A stretch of DNA of 64,000 bases from Bradyrhizobium iriomotense (lineage in GTDB: Bacteria > Pseudomonadota > Alphaproteobacteria > Rhizobiales > Xanthobacteraceae): assembly GCF_018129405.1 (NCBI RefSeq), contig NZ_JAFCLP010000020.1, positions 1 through 64,000 of the forward strand, given 5' to 3'. A program made the translations under genes and the position numbers. Positions 1-9,467 of this stretch are shown here, in pieces. How positions within the stretch are numbered: the stretch's first letter is position 1; each line of letters starts with the position of its first letter. The notes beneath the pieces were generated by a model, which did not search any database, was not told where the DNA came from, and was given only the letters and a program-made list of their open reading frames with translations.

Positions 1-16
1 GACCGGTGCCATCAGC

Positions 17-345
17 GTACGGCAAAATCGTGTGGTCCTGACGCCCGGGGTCTGTGCGTCAAGTCTTGCGGTGATGTCGCGGCCCGACCGGGTCCGCGCA
101 TCAGTCATCCGCAAGGCGACGGGGGCAATAGTGCATCGCTCCCCGGGGAGATCACGACTAAGCCGTAAAACCACTGCGCAGGGAAGGCCGGGATGCTCCG
201 GTTGCCCTGTTACCCGCTGTGCATCGTAGCGCAATCTGCTCGTGGCATAGCGGTCAATGGGAGCCAGCCGGCTCCCGGTCTTCCCTGCGTCCTCTTTCAT
301 CTGAGGGTGAGACGACCAGGCAAAGCTCGGGCGAGATGAGCCGCG
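17..345 (+). repeat. Dispersed non-coding repeat, copy A
   Basis: This stretch matches the reverse complement of 25255-25560. The match is nearly exact over the first 55 bases and again around the blocks containing ccgcaaggcgacgggggcaa and actgcgcagggaaggccgg, with small insertions and deletions between. The copies are inverted relative to each other and about 25 kb apart. No frame is kept open in both copies, so I read it as a non-coding dispersed element. The ends are approximate. Confidence 0.75.
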
Positions 346-410
346 AGAATGCGAAGGTGCGTCTGCGATGAAGATGCGAGCCATAGAAGCATGCCGGAGC
401 CACTTGCTCC

Positions 411-495
411 GTCATTGCGAGGAGCTCCTGCGACGAAGCAATCCAGACTGTCTCGTGGAAAAGATTCTGGATTGCTTCGCTGCGCTCGCAATGAC
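411..495. repeat. Palindromic intergenic repeat, gcaatcca/tggattgc family
   Basis: The two ends, gtcattgcgagg and cgctcgcaatgac, are inverted copies, and the inner arms gaagcaatcca and tggattgcttcg pair as well, giving a long hairpin. The same element occurs at 43201-43278, and a half copy at 34150-34185. Confidence 0.8.
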
Positions 496-530
496 GGCGT
501 TGCGACGGACGAGCAAGATACCTCCCCAAC

Positions 531-651
531 GTCGTCCTGGCGAAAGCCAGGACCCATTACCCCGGTCAGCGTTGCCGAAGCGCGATGTGGCCACCAGCGT
601 TCGCAACAACCAAGTTCGGTGGCTATGGGTCCTGGCTTTCGCCAGGACGAC
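531..651. repeat. Palindromic intergenic repeat, gtcgtcctggc family
   Basis: A perfect 26-base inverted repeat (531-556 and 626-651) flanks a loop of about 70 bases. A related but more diverged element lies after the porin gene at 59408-59555. Confidence 0.8.
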
Positions 652-793
652 ACCAAGGATGTTGCCGCATCCCCCTCCCCAGCCCTCTTGCCCCGCCAAC
701 AGGCCCTTGTAACAAAACTGTCATACAGCAAAACTAAACGATTGCCGGGGGCCGCGGTCGGCGGCCATGCCGCCTCACCGCCAGGAGACTTCC

Positions 794-2647
794 ATGCGCC
801 GTTCACTGCTGTTGCTGTCCGCCGGACTGACAGTGCTGTCCACCGGACTTGCTTCCGCCCAGAACAATACCCCCCGAAACCTGATCCTGTTCATTCCGGA
901 CGGTCTGCGCGCGCTGAAGGTGACGCCCGAGACGGCACCGGCGATGGCCGAGGTCCGCGACAAGGGCGTCAACTTCAAGAACCCGCATTCGCTGTTCCCG
1001 ACCTTTACCATGGCCAACGGCTCGGCGATGTCGACCGGCCATTATCTCGGCGATACCGGCGTGTTCTCGAACACGATCTGGACCAACTACACCTCGGTTC
1101 CGGCTGGTGACACCGTGGTCCCCTTCATCGAAAACGACGCCGTGCTCGGCGACATCGACGAGCATTTCAAGGGCGACTATCTCAACGAAGAGACCATTCT
1201 GAAGATGGCCCGCGACAAGGACCTCAGCACCGCGGCGATCGGCAAGGTCGGTCCGACCTACCAGTTCGACCACACCGACAAGCCTGAAAAGGCGGGCCTG
1301 CACTCGATCGTGTTCGACGATTCCACCGGCGGCAAGAACGGCGTGGCGCTGTCGGACGAGGTGAAGGCGGCGCTGACCAAGGCGGGCCTGCCCCTCGCCA
1401 CGCCGCCGCGCGGCGACAACTCCAAGGCGGGCGATGCCAAGACGCCGGGCACCACGGTCGCCAATGTCGCGCAGCAGGCCTATTTCGCCGACGTCGCCGC
1501 CAAGGTGGTGCTGCCGATGTTCAAGGCGCGCAACAAGCCGTTCGTGCTGGTGTTCTGGTCGCGCGATCCCGACGGCAGCCAGCACAACACCGGCGACAGC
1601 CTCAACCAGATCCTGCCCGGCATCAACGGGCCGACCTCGATGGCCGGCATCAAGAACGCCGACACCAACCTCGCCCAGCTCCGCAAGGCGCTCGACGAGC
1701 TCGGCCTCACCGCCTCGACCAACATCATCGTCTCCGCCGACCACGGCTTCTCGACCATCTCCAAGGAAAGCAAGACCAGCCCCTCGGCCAAGGTCAGCTA
1801 TGACGACACGCCGAAGGACTTCTTGCCGATGGGCTTCCTGGCGCTCGACCTCGCCAAGGCGCTCGACCTGCCCCTGTTCGACCCCAACGACAAGAACGCG
1901 AAGATCGAGGGCAACAAGCATCCCAAGGCCGGCAACGGCGTGCTCGGCAAGGATCCGGAAAAGCCCGACCTCGTCGTCGCCACCAATGGCGGCTCGGACC
2001 TGATCTATCTGCCGAACAAGGACAAGAAGCTGGCAGCGAAAACCATCAAGGCGCTGCTCGAGCAGGACTACATCTCCGGCCTGTTCGTCGAGGACTCGCT
2101 CGGCCGCTTCCCCGGCACGCTGCCGCTGTCGAGCATCAACCTGCGCGGCAAGTCGGCAACGCCGACGCCGTCGATCGTCGTCAACTTCCGCTCCTATGCC
2201 AGCGAGTGCGGCGAGGCGCCGACCAACTGCTCGGTGCAGGTGGCCGACACCGTGCTGCGCCAGGGCCAGGGCATGCACGGCAGCTTCAGCCGCGGCGACA
2301 CCATGAACTTCATGGCCGCCATCGGTCCGGACTTCAAAGCCGGCTTCGTCGACGAGCTGCCGGTCAGCAACGCCGATGTCGGCATGACCGCGGCGCAGCT
2401 GATGGGCCTGCGCGGCGCGCAGAACGGCGGCCTGGTCGGCCGGGTGATGTCGGAAGCCCTGCCGAACGGCATCGTGCCGAAGGCGTACAAGGCGGTTGAG
2501 AAGTCGAAGATGTCCGAGAACGGCCTTCAGACCGTGCTCAACCTCCAGCGCGTCGGCAGCCAGCGTTATTTCGACGCCGCCGGCTTCCCGGGCCGCACGC
2601 TTGGCCTCGAGCCGGATGCCGGCAAACAAAAAACGGCGGGGAAATAA
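794..2647 (+). CDS. Secreted alkaline-phosphatase-superfamily phosphodiesterase/pyrophosphatase
   Basis: A 617-residue protein of the nucleotide pyrophosphatase/phosphodiesterase group, expected to hydrolyse phosphodiester or phosphate-ester substrates in the periplasm with two bound metal ions. Residues 1-22 form a signal peptide ending in ALASA-like residues. Metal and nucleophile signatures follow in the usual order: PDG (Asp36), a PTFT nucleophile region (69-72), SRDPDG..H in the middle, SADHGFS, and a late GMHGS histidine. The start was chosen over an ATG 27 bases upstream because aggag sits 6 bases before it and the signal peptide begins there. It stands alone. The substrate cannot be told from sequence. 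Confidence 0.85.
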   Translation: MRRSLLLLSAGLTVLSTGLASAQNNTPRNLILFIPDGLRALKVTPETAPAMAEVRDKGVNFKNPHSLFPTFTMANGSAMSTGHYLGDTGVFSNTIWTNYTSVPAGDTVVPFIENDAVLGDIDEHFKGDYLNEETILKMARDKDLSTAAIGKVGPTYQFDHTDKPEKAGLHSIVFDDSTGGKNGVALSDEVKAALTKAGLPLATPPRGDNSKAGDAKTPGTTVANVAQQAYFADVAAKVVLPMFKARNKPFVLVFWSRDPDGSQHNTGDSLNQILPGINGPTSMAGIKNADTNLAQLRKALDELGLTASTNIIVSADHGFSTISKESKTSPSAKVSYDDTPKDFLPMGFLALDLAKALDLPLFDPNDKNAKIEGNKHPKAGNGVLGKDPEKPDLVVATNGGSDLIYLPNKDKKLAAKTIKALLEQDYISGLFVEDSLGRFPGTLPLSSINLRGKSATPTPSIVVNFRSYASECGEAPTNCSVQVADTVLRQGQGMHGSFSRGDTMNFMAAIGPDFKAGFVDELPVSNADVGMTAAQLMGLRGAQNGGLVGRVMSEALPNGIVPKAYKAVEKSKMSENGLQTVLNLQRVGSQRYFDAAGFPGRTLGLEPDAGKQKTAGK

Positions 2648-2655
2648 CCCCGCCG
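2624..2655 (-). terminator. Rho-independent terminator serving the minus strand
   Basis: Perfect 8-bp stem cggcgggg/ccccgccg (2634-2641 and 2648-2655) with a 6-base loop. Read on the minus strand it is followed by a T-rich run (ttttttgttt), so it fits the end of the gene at 2706-3278. The TAA stop codon of the plus-strand phosphodiesterase gene forms part of the loop, so the two converging genes share the hairpin. Confidence 0.8.
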
Positions 2656-2705
2656 CTCTCTCTCGCGCCTCGCAAGGGGCGCGAAAATCTTACACGCCCA
2701 AAACG

Positions 2706-3278
2706 TTACATCCCAATGTCGAACACTTTCGGCAATTGGCCCGCCAGAGGCAGCGCGGTGGCGCCGAGGAACGTCGCCACCATCGCCATCAGGCGACGGT
2801 TGTTGTGACGCTTGCCGCGCATCTGGCCGGCGATCCACTCCAGCATCTCGCTGTTGACCTTGGAGGCGTAGGACGGCGCCCAGCTCTCGATGTCGGTATC
2901 GGCCGACAGTGCGACGCTGCGCGGCGGCACCTTCAGACCCGAGGCGCTTGCGGCATAATGGGCAACGGCCTTGGCGAGCAGGTCGTCGAAGCGCCCGCCA
3001 TCGGTGCGCTCGGTCGCGGCCTCGTTGATCTCGAACAGGACTTCGGCCTCGGTGCGGCTGACCGGCTGGTCGTTGACGGCGGTCGCGGTCAGGATACGGG
3101 CGCACCAGGCGGTGTCATCGGCATCGAGCGAGCGGGAAAAGTGGACCCGGCCCTTGGTGGTTGGGCCTTCGCCCGTGATCACGCCGTCGCGTACGATGGA
3201 GAGTGCGTGGGCCGCGGTATCGCGGCAGGACGGTTCGAGGGACGGCGACTCGACAGACTTAGGCGCAGCGGCAGACAT
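2706..3278 (-). CDS. Hypothetical protein with C-terminal membrane segment
   Basis: A 190-residue protein that I do not recognise. The N-terminal 130 residues are mixed polar, with an acidic stretch and one Cys-Ala-Arg. A basic RGKRHNNRR patch precedes a hydrophobic segment near 165-180, so the protein may be C-terminally membrane anchored. The start ATG has ggaag 7 bases upstream. It converges on the phosphodiesterase gene and shares the terminator hairpin between them. Confidence 0.7.
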   Translation of the reverse strand: MSAAAPKSVESPSLEPSCRDTAAHALSIVRDGVITGEGPTTKGRVHFSRSLDADDTAWCARILTATAVNDQPVSRTEAEVLFEINEAATERTDGGRFDDLLAKAVAHYAASASGLKVPPRSVALSADTDIESWAPSYASKVNSEMLEWIAGQMRGKRHNNRRLMAMVATFLGATALPLAGQLPKVFDIGM

Positions 3279-3660
3279 AGTTCACTTCCAGATTTCTTCT
3301 GATCGGCCAGCATTTTCATGCCGGCGTAAAGGGGTGGTTAATGATTCGATACGGGGATCGCGACTTTTCTCAATGGTTGCCGATTAGTCGCTACGAGGAC
3401 CATTTCGGTTCCGGAGAGCGTCGGGCCAGCGTGATGCGGGTCATAAAAGGCTTTATCGCGGCAACCGAGAACGGTGGAGATGTTTCGCCGCAGGTGCCGC
3501 GGTAACAGAAAAGTGCTAGGAGATCGGCTCTTCAGAGAAGGAATTCACATTTTACTTCAAGCGGTTCAGTCAGCGTTCACTTAAGCCCGCCAAGCCCCTA
3601 TACTGACGGCGACGGCCAGAGACAAATTCTCAAGTAAATTCAATGCGATGAGGTAGAACC
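3279..3660. other. Divergent intergenic region upstream of the peroxiredoxin
   Basis: This 382-base gap separates two divergent genes. I find no gene. Its right part carries a plausible promoter for the peroxiredoxin (3576-3604); the left part presumably holds the promoter of the minus-strand gene, which I could not place. Confidence 0.6.
3576..3604 (+). promoter_or_regulatory. Candidate sigma-70 promoter of the peroxiredoxin gene
   Basis: TTCACT, a 17-base spacer and TATACT. The -10 box matches the consensus at 5 of 6 bases, and the -35 at 4 of 6. It lies 57 bases before the start codon. No OxyR-type site was recognised. Confidence 0.45.
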
Positions 3661-4320
<660 letters not shown>

Positions 4321-4326
4321 CTGACA

Positions 4327-4406
4327 GTCATTCCGGGACGGTCCGCAGGACCGAACCCGGAATCTCGAGATCCCGGGTCTGGTCCTTCGGACCATCCCGG
4401 GATGAC
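4327..4406. repeat. Palindromic intergenic repeat, gtcattccgggg family
   Basis: gtcattccggga at the left pairs with tcccgggatgac at the right, with inner arms (ggtccgcaggacc, ggtccttcggacc) that form their own hairpins around a central atctcgagat. Between the converging peroxiredoxin and chemoreceptor genes it could also act as a terminator. Related copies lie at 21096-21196 and 35038-35116. Confidence 0.8.
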
Positions 4407-4415
4407 GACGCTGAA

Positions 4416-6146
4416 TTACGCCGCGTGCACGCGGTCGAGGAAGCCGTCGACCTCGGCCTTCAGTTGCAGGCTCTCGCCCGACAGCGCCTGGGCGGAGGCG
4501 AACATCCGGCTCGACGTCGCGCCGGTCTCGCTTGCGCCCTTGGCAGCGTGACGGACATTGACCGCGACATCGGCGGTGCCTGACGCCGCAGCGCGAACGC
4601 TGGCCGCGATGTTGTGGGTGGCATTCCTCTGCTGCTCGACCGCAGCCGAGATCGAGCCCGCGATGCTGCTGATGTGCTCGATGGTCTGGCCGATCCCCTT
4701 GACGGCGGCAACCGACTCCTCGGTCGCAAGCTGCATGCTGGCGATCTGGTTCGAGATCTCCTCGGTCGCCTTCGCGGTCTGGCCGGCGAGCGTCTTGACC
4801 TCCTGAGCCACCACCGCGAAGCCGCGGCCGGCATCGCCGGCGCGCGCGGCCTCGATGGTGGCATTCAGCGCCAGGAGGTTGGTCTGCTCGGCGATGGAGG
4901 TGATCAGCTTGACCACGTCGCCGATGCGCGAGCCCGCCTCGGACAGCTGCGCGATACGCTGGTCGGTGGCCTCGGCCTGCCGCACCGCCTCGGCCGAGAT
5001 TTCGTTCGATTCCTGCACGCGGCGGGTGATCTCGGAGATCGACTGCGACAGCTCGTCAGAGGCTGCGGCCGCCGAGCGGACATGCTCGGAGGCGTCCTCT
5101 GAGGCCCCGGCCGACCGCGCCGAGAGATCGGCGGTGGAGCGCGCGGTGTCGGTAAGCTGCCGCGCGGCCCGTTCGAACTCGCCGGAGGAGCTCAGCACCT
5201 TGTCGAGGATGCCGCCGACGCTGCCGCGGAATTCTTCGACGAAGTTGCGCAGCTCCGCCTTGCGTTGCTCGGCCGCGGCAGCCGTGGCCGCCGTCTGCTC
5301 GCTGCGCAGACGCGCCCGCTCCAGCGAATTGCTTCTGAACACCGCGACCGTGCGGGCAATCTCACCGATCTCGTCGGCGCGGTCCTCGCAATCGATCTCG
5401 ACGTCGCTCTGGCCGTTGGCGAGCGCCGTCAGCGAGCGCGTGACCGAGGTGAGCGGCCGGGTGACGCGGCGGACGATCAGCAGCGTGAGGACCAGGACCA
5501 GCAGCGCAGCAAGTCCGGCGGCGGCGGCCATGCTCGATATCGCCTGGGTCAGCATGGTCTCGAACTGGGCCATGGGGATGCCGACATAAAGAATGCCGGC
5601 GACCTTGCCGGCCGCGTCCACGACCGGGAAATAGGCGGTCATGAACGACTTGCCGAACAGGACGGCCGGGCCCTTATAGGCCTCGCCACGGCGCAAGCCG
5701 GCCTGCGCCGGATGATCGGCGGCAAGCTGGGTGCCGACGGCGCGGTCGCCATTCTCCTTCTTCACGTTGGTCGAGCGTCGGACGAACTGGCCGCTCGCAT
5801 CGTCGAACACGAACAGGGTCGCGTTGCCGCCGACATAGGACACCGCGCGATCGACGATCGCATGGTCCTTGAAGTCGGGCATTCTGGGGACCTCGGCGCG
5901 TACGACCGCGCCATCCCTCACCGTGATCTTCACCTCAGGAGCGGTCTCGGCAAAGGCCAGCGCCAGGGTGCGCAAATTGACCTCGATGTCGCGCAGCGCA
6001 CGATCATTGAAAGCGGACGTGAGCGACCAATAGCCGGCACCGACCACCAGCGCCGTGTTGACGGCGATCAGCAGCACGGCCGACAGGACTGCCTTGGTGC
6101 CGAGCTTGAACTGCGGCAAGAACCTTGCCGTCGAAAGGTTGGACAT
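4416..6146 (-). CDS. Methyl-accepting chemotaxis protein
   Basis: A 576-residue transmembrane chemoreceptor. The order is a cytoplasmic tip, TM1 (about 15-38), a periplasmic Cache-like sensor domain (about 40-190) with GILYVGIPM at its end, TM2 (about 200-220), a HAMP linker beginning RRVTRPL, and a long signalling coiled coil. The hairpin tip [15 protein letters not shown] is intact. The C-terminus (GFLDRVHAA) lacks the pentapeptide that tethers CheR/CheB in some receptors. The ATG at 6146 is preferred over a TTG 39 bases upstream because gggggtga precedes it. Ligand unknown. No che genes adjoin. Confidence 0.93.
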   Translation of the reverse strand: MSNLSTARFLPQFKLGTKAVLSAVLLIAVNTALVVGAGYWSLTSAFNDRALRDIEVNLRTLALAFAETAPEVKITVRDGAVVRAEVPRMPDFKDHAIVDRAVSYVGGNATLFVFDDASGQFVRRSTNVKKENGDRAVGTQLAADHPAQAGLRRGEAYKGPAVLFGKSFMTAYFPVVDAAGKVAGILYVGIPMAQFETMLTQAISSMAAAAGLAALLVLVLTLLIVRRVTRPLTSVTRSLTALANGQSDVEIDCEDRADEIGEIARTVAVFRSNSLERARLRSEQTAATAAAAEQRKAELRNFVEEFRGSVGGILDKVLSSSGEFERAARQLTDTARSTADLSARSAGASEDASEHVRSAAAASDELSQSISEITRRVQESNEISAEAVRQAEATDQRIAQLSEAGSRIGDVVKLITSIAEQTNLLALNATIEAARAGDAGRGFAVVAQEVKTLAGQTAKATEEISNQIASMQLATEESVAAVKGIGQTIEHISSIAGSISAAVEQQRNATHNIAASVRAAASGTADVAVNVRHAAKGASETGATSSRMFASAQALSGESLQLKAEVDGFLDRVHAA

Positions 6147-6261
6147 GAATGGAATCACCCCCGTAATTCCTGCATAATCGTGCAATCGGCTTACGGCAGC
6201 ATTAACGACGGTTCACAGCGCCGCGAGCGGCATGCTTTCCAAATCGTAAACGAGGACCCGC

Positions 6262-6505
6262 CTGACCACGCCAAGCGCGCCGCCCATCATCGTCTGGTTT
6301 CGCGATGACCTCCGCCTGTCCGACCATCCCGCCCTCCATGCCGCCGCGGCATCCGGCGCGCCGGTGATCTGCCTTACGTCCTCGACGACACGGTCGGGCC
6401 AGCGCCGGCATCACGCCCGGCAAGACCTATTCGCAGCCGATCGTCGATCATGCGAGGGGACGCGAGCGCGCGCTCGCTGCCTACGCAAGGATCCGCAAAG
6501 GTTGA
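6262..6505 (+). pseudogene. Deoxyribodipyrimidine photolyase remnant
   Basis: Only the two ends of a photolyase survive. The start region reads PIIVWFRDDLRLSDHPALH followed by ASGAPVIC, the characteristic N-terminus of a DNA photolyase. After a one-base loss near 6377 the frame shifts, and a large deletion follows. The last part then reads TYSQPIVDHARGRERA and LAAYARIRKG before the TGA at 6503-6505, the usual photolyase C-terminus. The initiation codon is CTG, apparently from ATG, with gagga upstream. About 400 central residues, including the FAD site, are missing, so no function is expected. Confidence 0.85.
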
Positions 6506-6513
6506 GCGTTGCT

Positions 6514-6541
6514 TTGACACAATTGTGAAACCAGCTATCGT
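6514..6541 (+). promoter_or_regulatory. Candidate promoter of the histone-like gene
   Basis: A perfect TTGACA -35 box (6514-6519), a 16-base spacer containing a CAATTG palindrome, and TATCGT as -10 (6536-6541). It ends 30 bases before the ATG. Confidence 0.5.
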
Positions 6542-6571
6542 CATCGCTCCATACAAACCGTGGGGGACGAT

Positions 6572-6859
6572 ATGGACGACGACAAGCCGATCACCGAACA
6601 GGCGATAGAGACGGTGGCCACCGCCGTGGAAGCGACCAAGGGCGCCGCCGTCACCGCCGCCAAGACGGTGAGGAAAGCTGCCAAGAAGGTTGCGAAAAAG
6701 GTCGCGCCGAAGAAGGCAAAGAAGGCCAAGAAATCTTCGAAGAAGGCTGCAAAGAAGTCGGCGAAGAAAGCTGCCAAGAAGACCGCGAAGAAGGCGGTGA
6801 AGAAATCCGCGAAGAAGACCGCCAAGAAGAAAAAGAAGGCCAAGAAGTCCAAGCGCTGA
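6572..6859 (+). CDS. Histone H1-like lysine/alanine-rich DNA-binding protein
   Basis: A 95-residue protein with an acidic start (MDDDKPITEQ), an Ala-rich helix-forming segment to about residue 40, then an almost unbroken tail of Lys-Lys-Ala, Lys-Lys-Ser and related repeats. This composition matches bacterial H1-like nucleoid proteins of the Hc1/AlgP kind, which bind DNA non-specifically through the basic tail. The ATG at 6572 is preferred over a GTG four codons upstream because ggggga lies just before it. The repeat tail is prone to length change by slippage. Confidence 0.8.
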   Translation: MDDDKPITEQAIETVATAVEATKGAAVTAAKTVRKAAKKVAKKVAPKKAKKAKKSSKKAAKKSAKKAAKKTAKKAVKKSAKKTAKKKKKAKKSKR

Positions 6860-6877
6860 TCGCGGCGCGAGAAGCAT

Positions 6878-6905
6878 GTCTCCGGGTGCGGGCGCGCCCG
6901 GAGAC
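6878..6905. terminator. Hairpin between convergent genes, weak terminator
   Basis: Perfect 9-bp inverted repeat gtctccggg/cccggagac with a 10-base loop, between the ends of the histone-like gene and the minus-strand gene at 6921. No T-tract follows on either strand, so its role as an intrinsic terminator is doubtful. Confidence 0.4.
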
Positions 6906-6920
6906 GGCTCCTGCGATCCC

Positions 6921-7664
6921 CTACCCCTGCTTTTTGGCGGCGCGCCGGCCCGGGTGATGCTTGCCTTGCGGATCGCGGAATTCGCTGCGATGACCGCGCC
7001 GGTCCTCGCTGTTGAAGCGCCGCCGCTTTGCAGGCGAGCCGAATGCCTTGATCACCTTCCTGCCGTTGACTTTCTTGATGACGTAGCCGCCCTCGGTCAT
7101 CGAGAACGGCTCCTTGAGCGTTCCCTTGTGGTCGAACTTGGTGCCGCGCGGATGCTGGAACGGCTCGAACCAGGACGGGTAGACAAAGTTCGACATTTCG
7201 AAGCGGCCGACGCGGAAGGAATCCTCCTCCACGGCGTCGCAGACCTCATAGGCATATTGCGTGTTCGGGTTCTTGTCGGCCCAGAGATTGGCCATGGGGT
7301 CGAGCACCATCTCGAACAGCTCGTGCGAGGCCGCCACGCTGAGGGGCTCGTCGCCCAGTACCTTGACGAAGATCTTTGAGATCGGCTGGCCGCGATGGGT
7401 CAGCTCGTGGCGCCCGAGCATGTTCTTGTGCGAGGCGTCGTCGAAATAGACCAGCTGCCAGTCGGTCGGCTTCGGCTTCCGGGTGACGTAAAGGTCGACC
7501 GGATAGCCCCACACCGGCAGGAAGTGCTTGTCGTAGCATTTTTGCAGTGCCGCGGTGAGCTCGGCCATTTCGTGGCCGCTGATCGACTCCTCCGCGTAGT
7601 TGATGCAGGCAATCCGGACCGGCTTCAGGGACCGGCCAAGCAGCGCGCGTCTGGCTTTCTTCAT
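6921..7664 (-). CDS. Hypothetical protein with HELFE motif and basic tail
   Basis: A 247-residue protein that I do not recognise by name. The central segment has ASHELFEMVLDP, a helix with His and Glu one turn apart that resembles a zinc-peptidase helix, though a third ligand is not evident. The last 50 residues are rich in Arg, Lys and Gly. No signal peptide. The ATG at 7664 is favoured over a GTG three codons earlier because ggtga sits 6 bases before it. Peptidase activity is only a possibility. Confidence 0.65.
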   Translation of the reverse strand: MKKARRALLGRSLKPVRIACINYAEESISGHEMAELTAALQKCYDKHFLPVWGYPVDLYVTRKPKPTDWQLVYFDDASHKNMLGRHELTHRGQPISKIFVKVLGDEPLSVAASHELFEMVLDPMANLWADKNPNTQYAYEVCDAVEEDSFRVGRFEMSNFVYPSWFEPFQHPRGTKFDHKGTLKEPFSMTEGGYVIKKVNGRKVIKAFGSPAKRRRFNSEDRRGHRSEFRDPQGKHHPGRRAAKKQG

Positions 7665-7761
7665 GGAAATCACCGCGTGAAAGGGGAAGCTGAAATGTGC
7701 TCAGCCTAACACGACGCGGCCCGCACGTCAGGGATGTATTCCACCGTACCGCTCCACCCGC

Positions 7762-8634
7762 CTAGAACCGCCGGTTGACCACGAACACCGCGGCCGCGCA
7801 CATCGCCATGCCGGCAATCGCCAGTGCATCCAGCATTTCGCCAAACAGCAGATAGGCCATCAGCGCGGTCACCGCGGGCACGAGGTAGAACAGGCTGGCC
7901 ACCGACGTCGCCGCGGCGTGGCGGATCAGCCAGTACAGCAGCCCGATCGATCCGATCGAGAGCGCCACCGCAAGCCAAGCCAGCGCGAGCACGAACTCCC
8001 GCGTCCAGTGCACCACGCGGTCCTCGAACAGGAAGGCGCCGATCGCGAAGAAGATGGTAACGGACACGTACTGCACGAGATTGCCGGCGCGCCAGTCGAT
8101 GTGATTGCAATAGCGGCGCTGATAGAGCGTGCCGAGCGTGATGGAGATCAGCGAGACCACCGAGGCAAGCCAGCCGAGCCCTGCTTCGCCGGTCATCGGA
8201 CGGTTGTGCAGGATCATCACCACGCCACCGAGACCGAGCACGAGGCCGCCCCATTGCACCGGCGTCACCTTCTCCCCGAGCCAGCGGTTGGCGATGGTCG
8301 AGGTCAGGATCGGCTGAAGTCCCGGAATGAGCGCCGAGAGCCCGGCCGGAATCGAATGGGCGATCGCGATCGCGGTGCCGCCGAGATAGAAGCCGTGGAC
8401 GAGGATGCCGGCGACCGCGCTGTGCGCAATGCCAATCCGGTCAGGCCATTTCGGCCGGGCAATTGCGACGATGATCGCCATCAGGCCGACCACGATCGCC
8501 ATGCGGATGGCGAGATAGGTCAAGGGATCGGCATTGTTGACGACGTATTTGGTGCCGATGAATCCGGTGCTCCAGAGCAGAACGAACAGGATCGGCGCGG
8601 CGCGGGCGGTCAGGGCTTCTTGATTATGGTTCAT
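7762..8634 (-). CDS. EamA/DMT-family transporter
   Basis: A 290-residue integral membrane protein with ten predicted hydrophobic segments in two homologous halves, the drug/metabolite transporter fold. The first half starts APILFVLLWSTGFIGTKYV and the second PAGLSALIPGLQPIL. Members export amino acids, metabolites or drugs; the substrate cannot be told. The ATG at 8634 has gaggg upstream; an in-frame ATG lies four codons earlier. Confidence 0.88.
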   Translation of the reverse strand: MNHNQEALTARAAPILFVLLWSTGFIGTKYVVNNADPLTYLAIRMAIVVGLMAIIVAIARPKWPDRIGIAHSAVAGILVHGFYLGGTAIAIAHSIPAGLSALIPGLQPILTSTIANRWLGEKVTPVQWGGLVLGLGGVVMILHNRPMTGEAGLGWLASVVSLISITLGTLYQRRYCNHIDWRAGNLVQYVSVTIFFAIGAFLFEDRVVHWTREFVLALAWLAVALSIGSIGLLYWLIRHAAATSVASLFYLVPAVTALMAYLLFGEMLDALAIAGMAMCAAAVFVVNRRF

Positions 8635-8729
8635 TGCCGCCCTCATTGCCCCATGGGGGCCTATGCGGCAATGCGAATTTCTGGGACGGCGATGCTGCGC
8701 TGCGACGGACGGCGGCTCGGCTCAGCCGC

Positions 8730-9176
8730 TCACCATTCTTCCGGACAGGGGTCGATGATCCTCCAGAGCTCGACACCGTTCTTGATCTTCTTCATGTCGG
8801 TGGTGAGCCCGCCATTGCGGCGGATCCAGTCCTTCACGGTGTCGGGGTAGTAGGACATCAGGTCGGACGTCCCCTCCGAGCTGGTGACCTTGATGCCGAA
8901 GGTGAAGGCCTTGTCGTAATAGGCCTGGTGGAAGCCGAGGCTGGCGCGCGGCGTCACACAGATCTTGTTCATCGGCACCATGCCGAGCACGAGCGTGCAG
9001 GCCGAGTTGCAGATGCCGTCGATGATGACGCGCTCGCCCTTCTCGCGGACGCGCTTGTACTTGGCCTTGTACTCCTCGACATAGCCGCCATGGTCGCGAG
9101 TGATGTGCAGCTCGGCCCGCGCCGGCGTCGTGGCGGCGAAGCAGAGCAACAGCAGGCTCAGAAGCGTGATGCGCAT
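8730..9176 (-). CDS. Periplasmic ClpP/crotonase-like protein
   Basis: A 148-residue exported protein. Residues 1-20 form a signal peptide (MRITLLSLLLLCFAATTPAR). The mature part has IDGICNSACTLVLGM followed by SLGFHQAYY, the Ser and His arrangement seen in small periplasmic ClpP-fold proteins (COG3904-like). The Ser in NSAC and the His in GFH could be catalytic; a protease role is inference. The shorter start was chosen because it alone yields a signal peptide, although an upstream frame stays open to 9272. Confidence 0.65.
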   Translation of the reverse strand: MRITLLSLLLLCFAATTPARAELHITRDHGGYVEEYKAKYKRVREKGERVIIDGICNSACTLVLGMVPMNKICVTPRASLGFHQAYYDKAFTFGIKVTSSEGTSDLMSYYPDTVKDWIRRNGGLTTDMKKIKNGVELWRIIDPCPEEW

Positions 9177-9467
9177 GACGAGGTGACGGTGAAAACCTTG
9201 CGGGAATGAGCCGGCCTCAAAGAGCACCCCAGGCGACCGGCAGGAATCTCTAACCGAATTCTTCTTGGTCATACTTGTGTGGGGAATTCGTTAAGCATCC
9301 CGAAAAGGCCAAAAATGGGCAGACTTCGACCGCACTTCCGGCAATTCTGTCACACCCATCCGGGAATCGGCGGGATTAGCCCCTGATTCCGGCCCCCGGA
9401 CGGGTGCCTTCGCGGCTCGAAATGGCTATAACGGCTGAGCTATTTGCGCGGGTTCCGGAGAATCGAG

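Larger units (their letters stand above)
1..793. other. Gene-free leader region built of repeats
   Basis: No convincing gene lies here. Short open frames on both strands overlap each other and the repeats and lack ribosome binding sites. The stretch holds, in order, a long dispersed repeat copy (from about 17 to 345), a palindromic repeat (411-495) and a second palindromic repeat with perfect 26-base arms (531-651). The last 140 bases would hold the promoter of the downstream secreted enzyme, but I see no convincing -35/-10 pair. Confidence 0.7.

Noticed and set aside
803-2629. Long open frame on the minus strand opposite the phosphodiesterase gene
   Set aside because: High GC keeps the opposite strand open. 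Composition is Arg/Val/Gly-heavy without domains, and the plus-strand frame has a signal peptide and family motifs.
6660-6855. Short tandem DNA repeats resembling a CRISPR array
   Set aside because: They are codons of Lys-Lys-Ala repeats in one frame, with no spacers.
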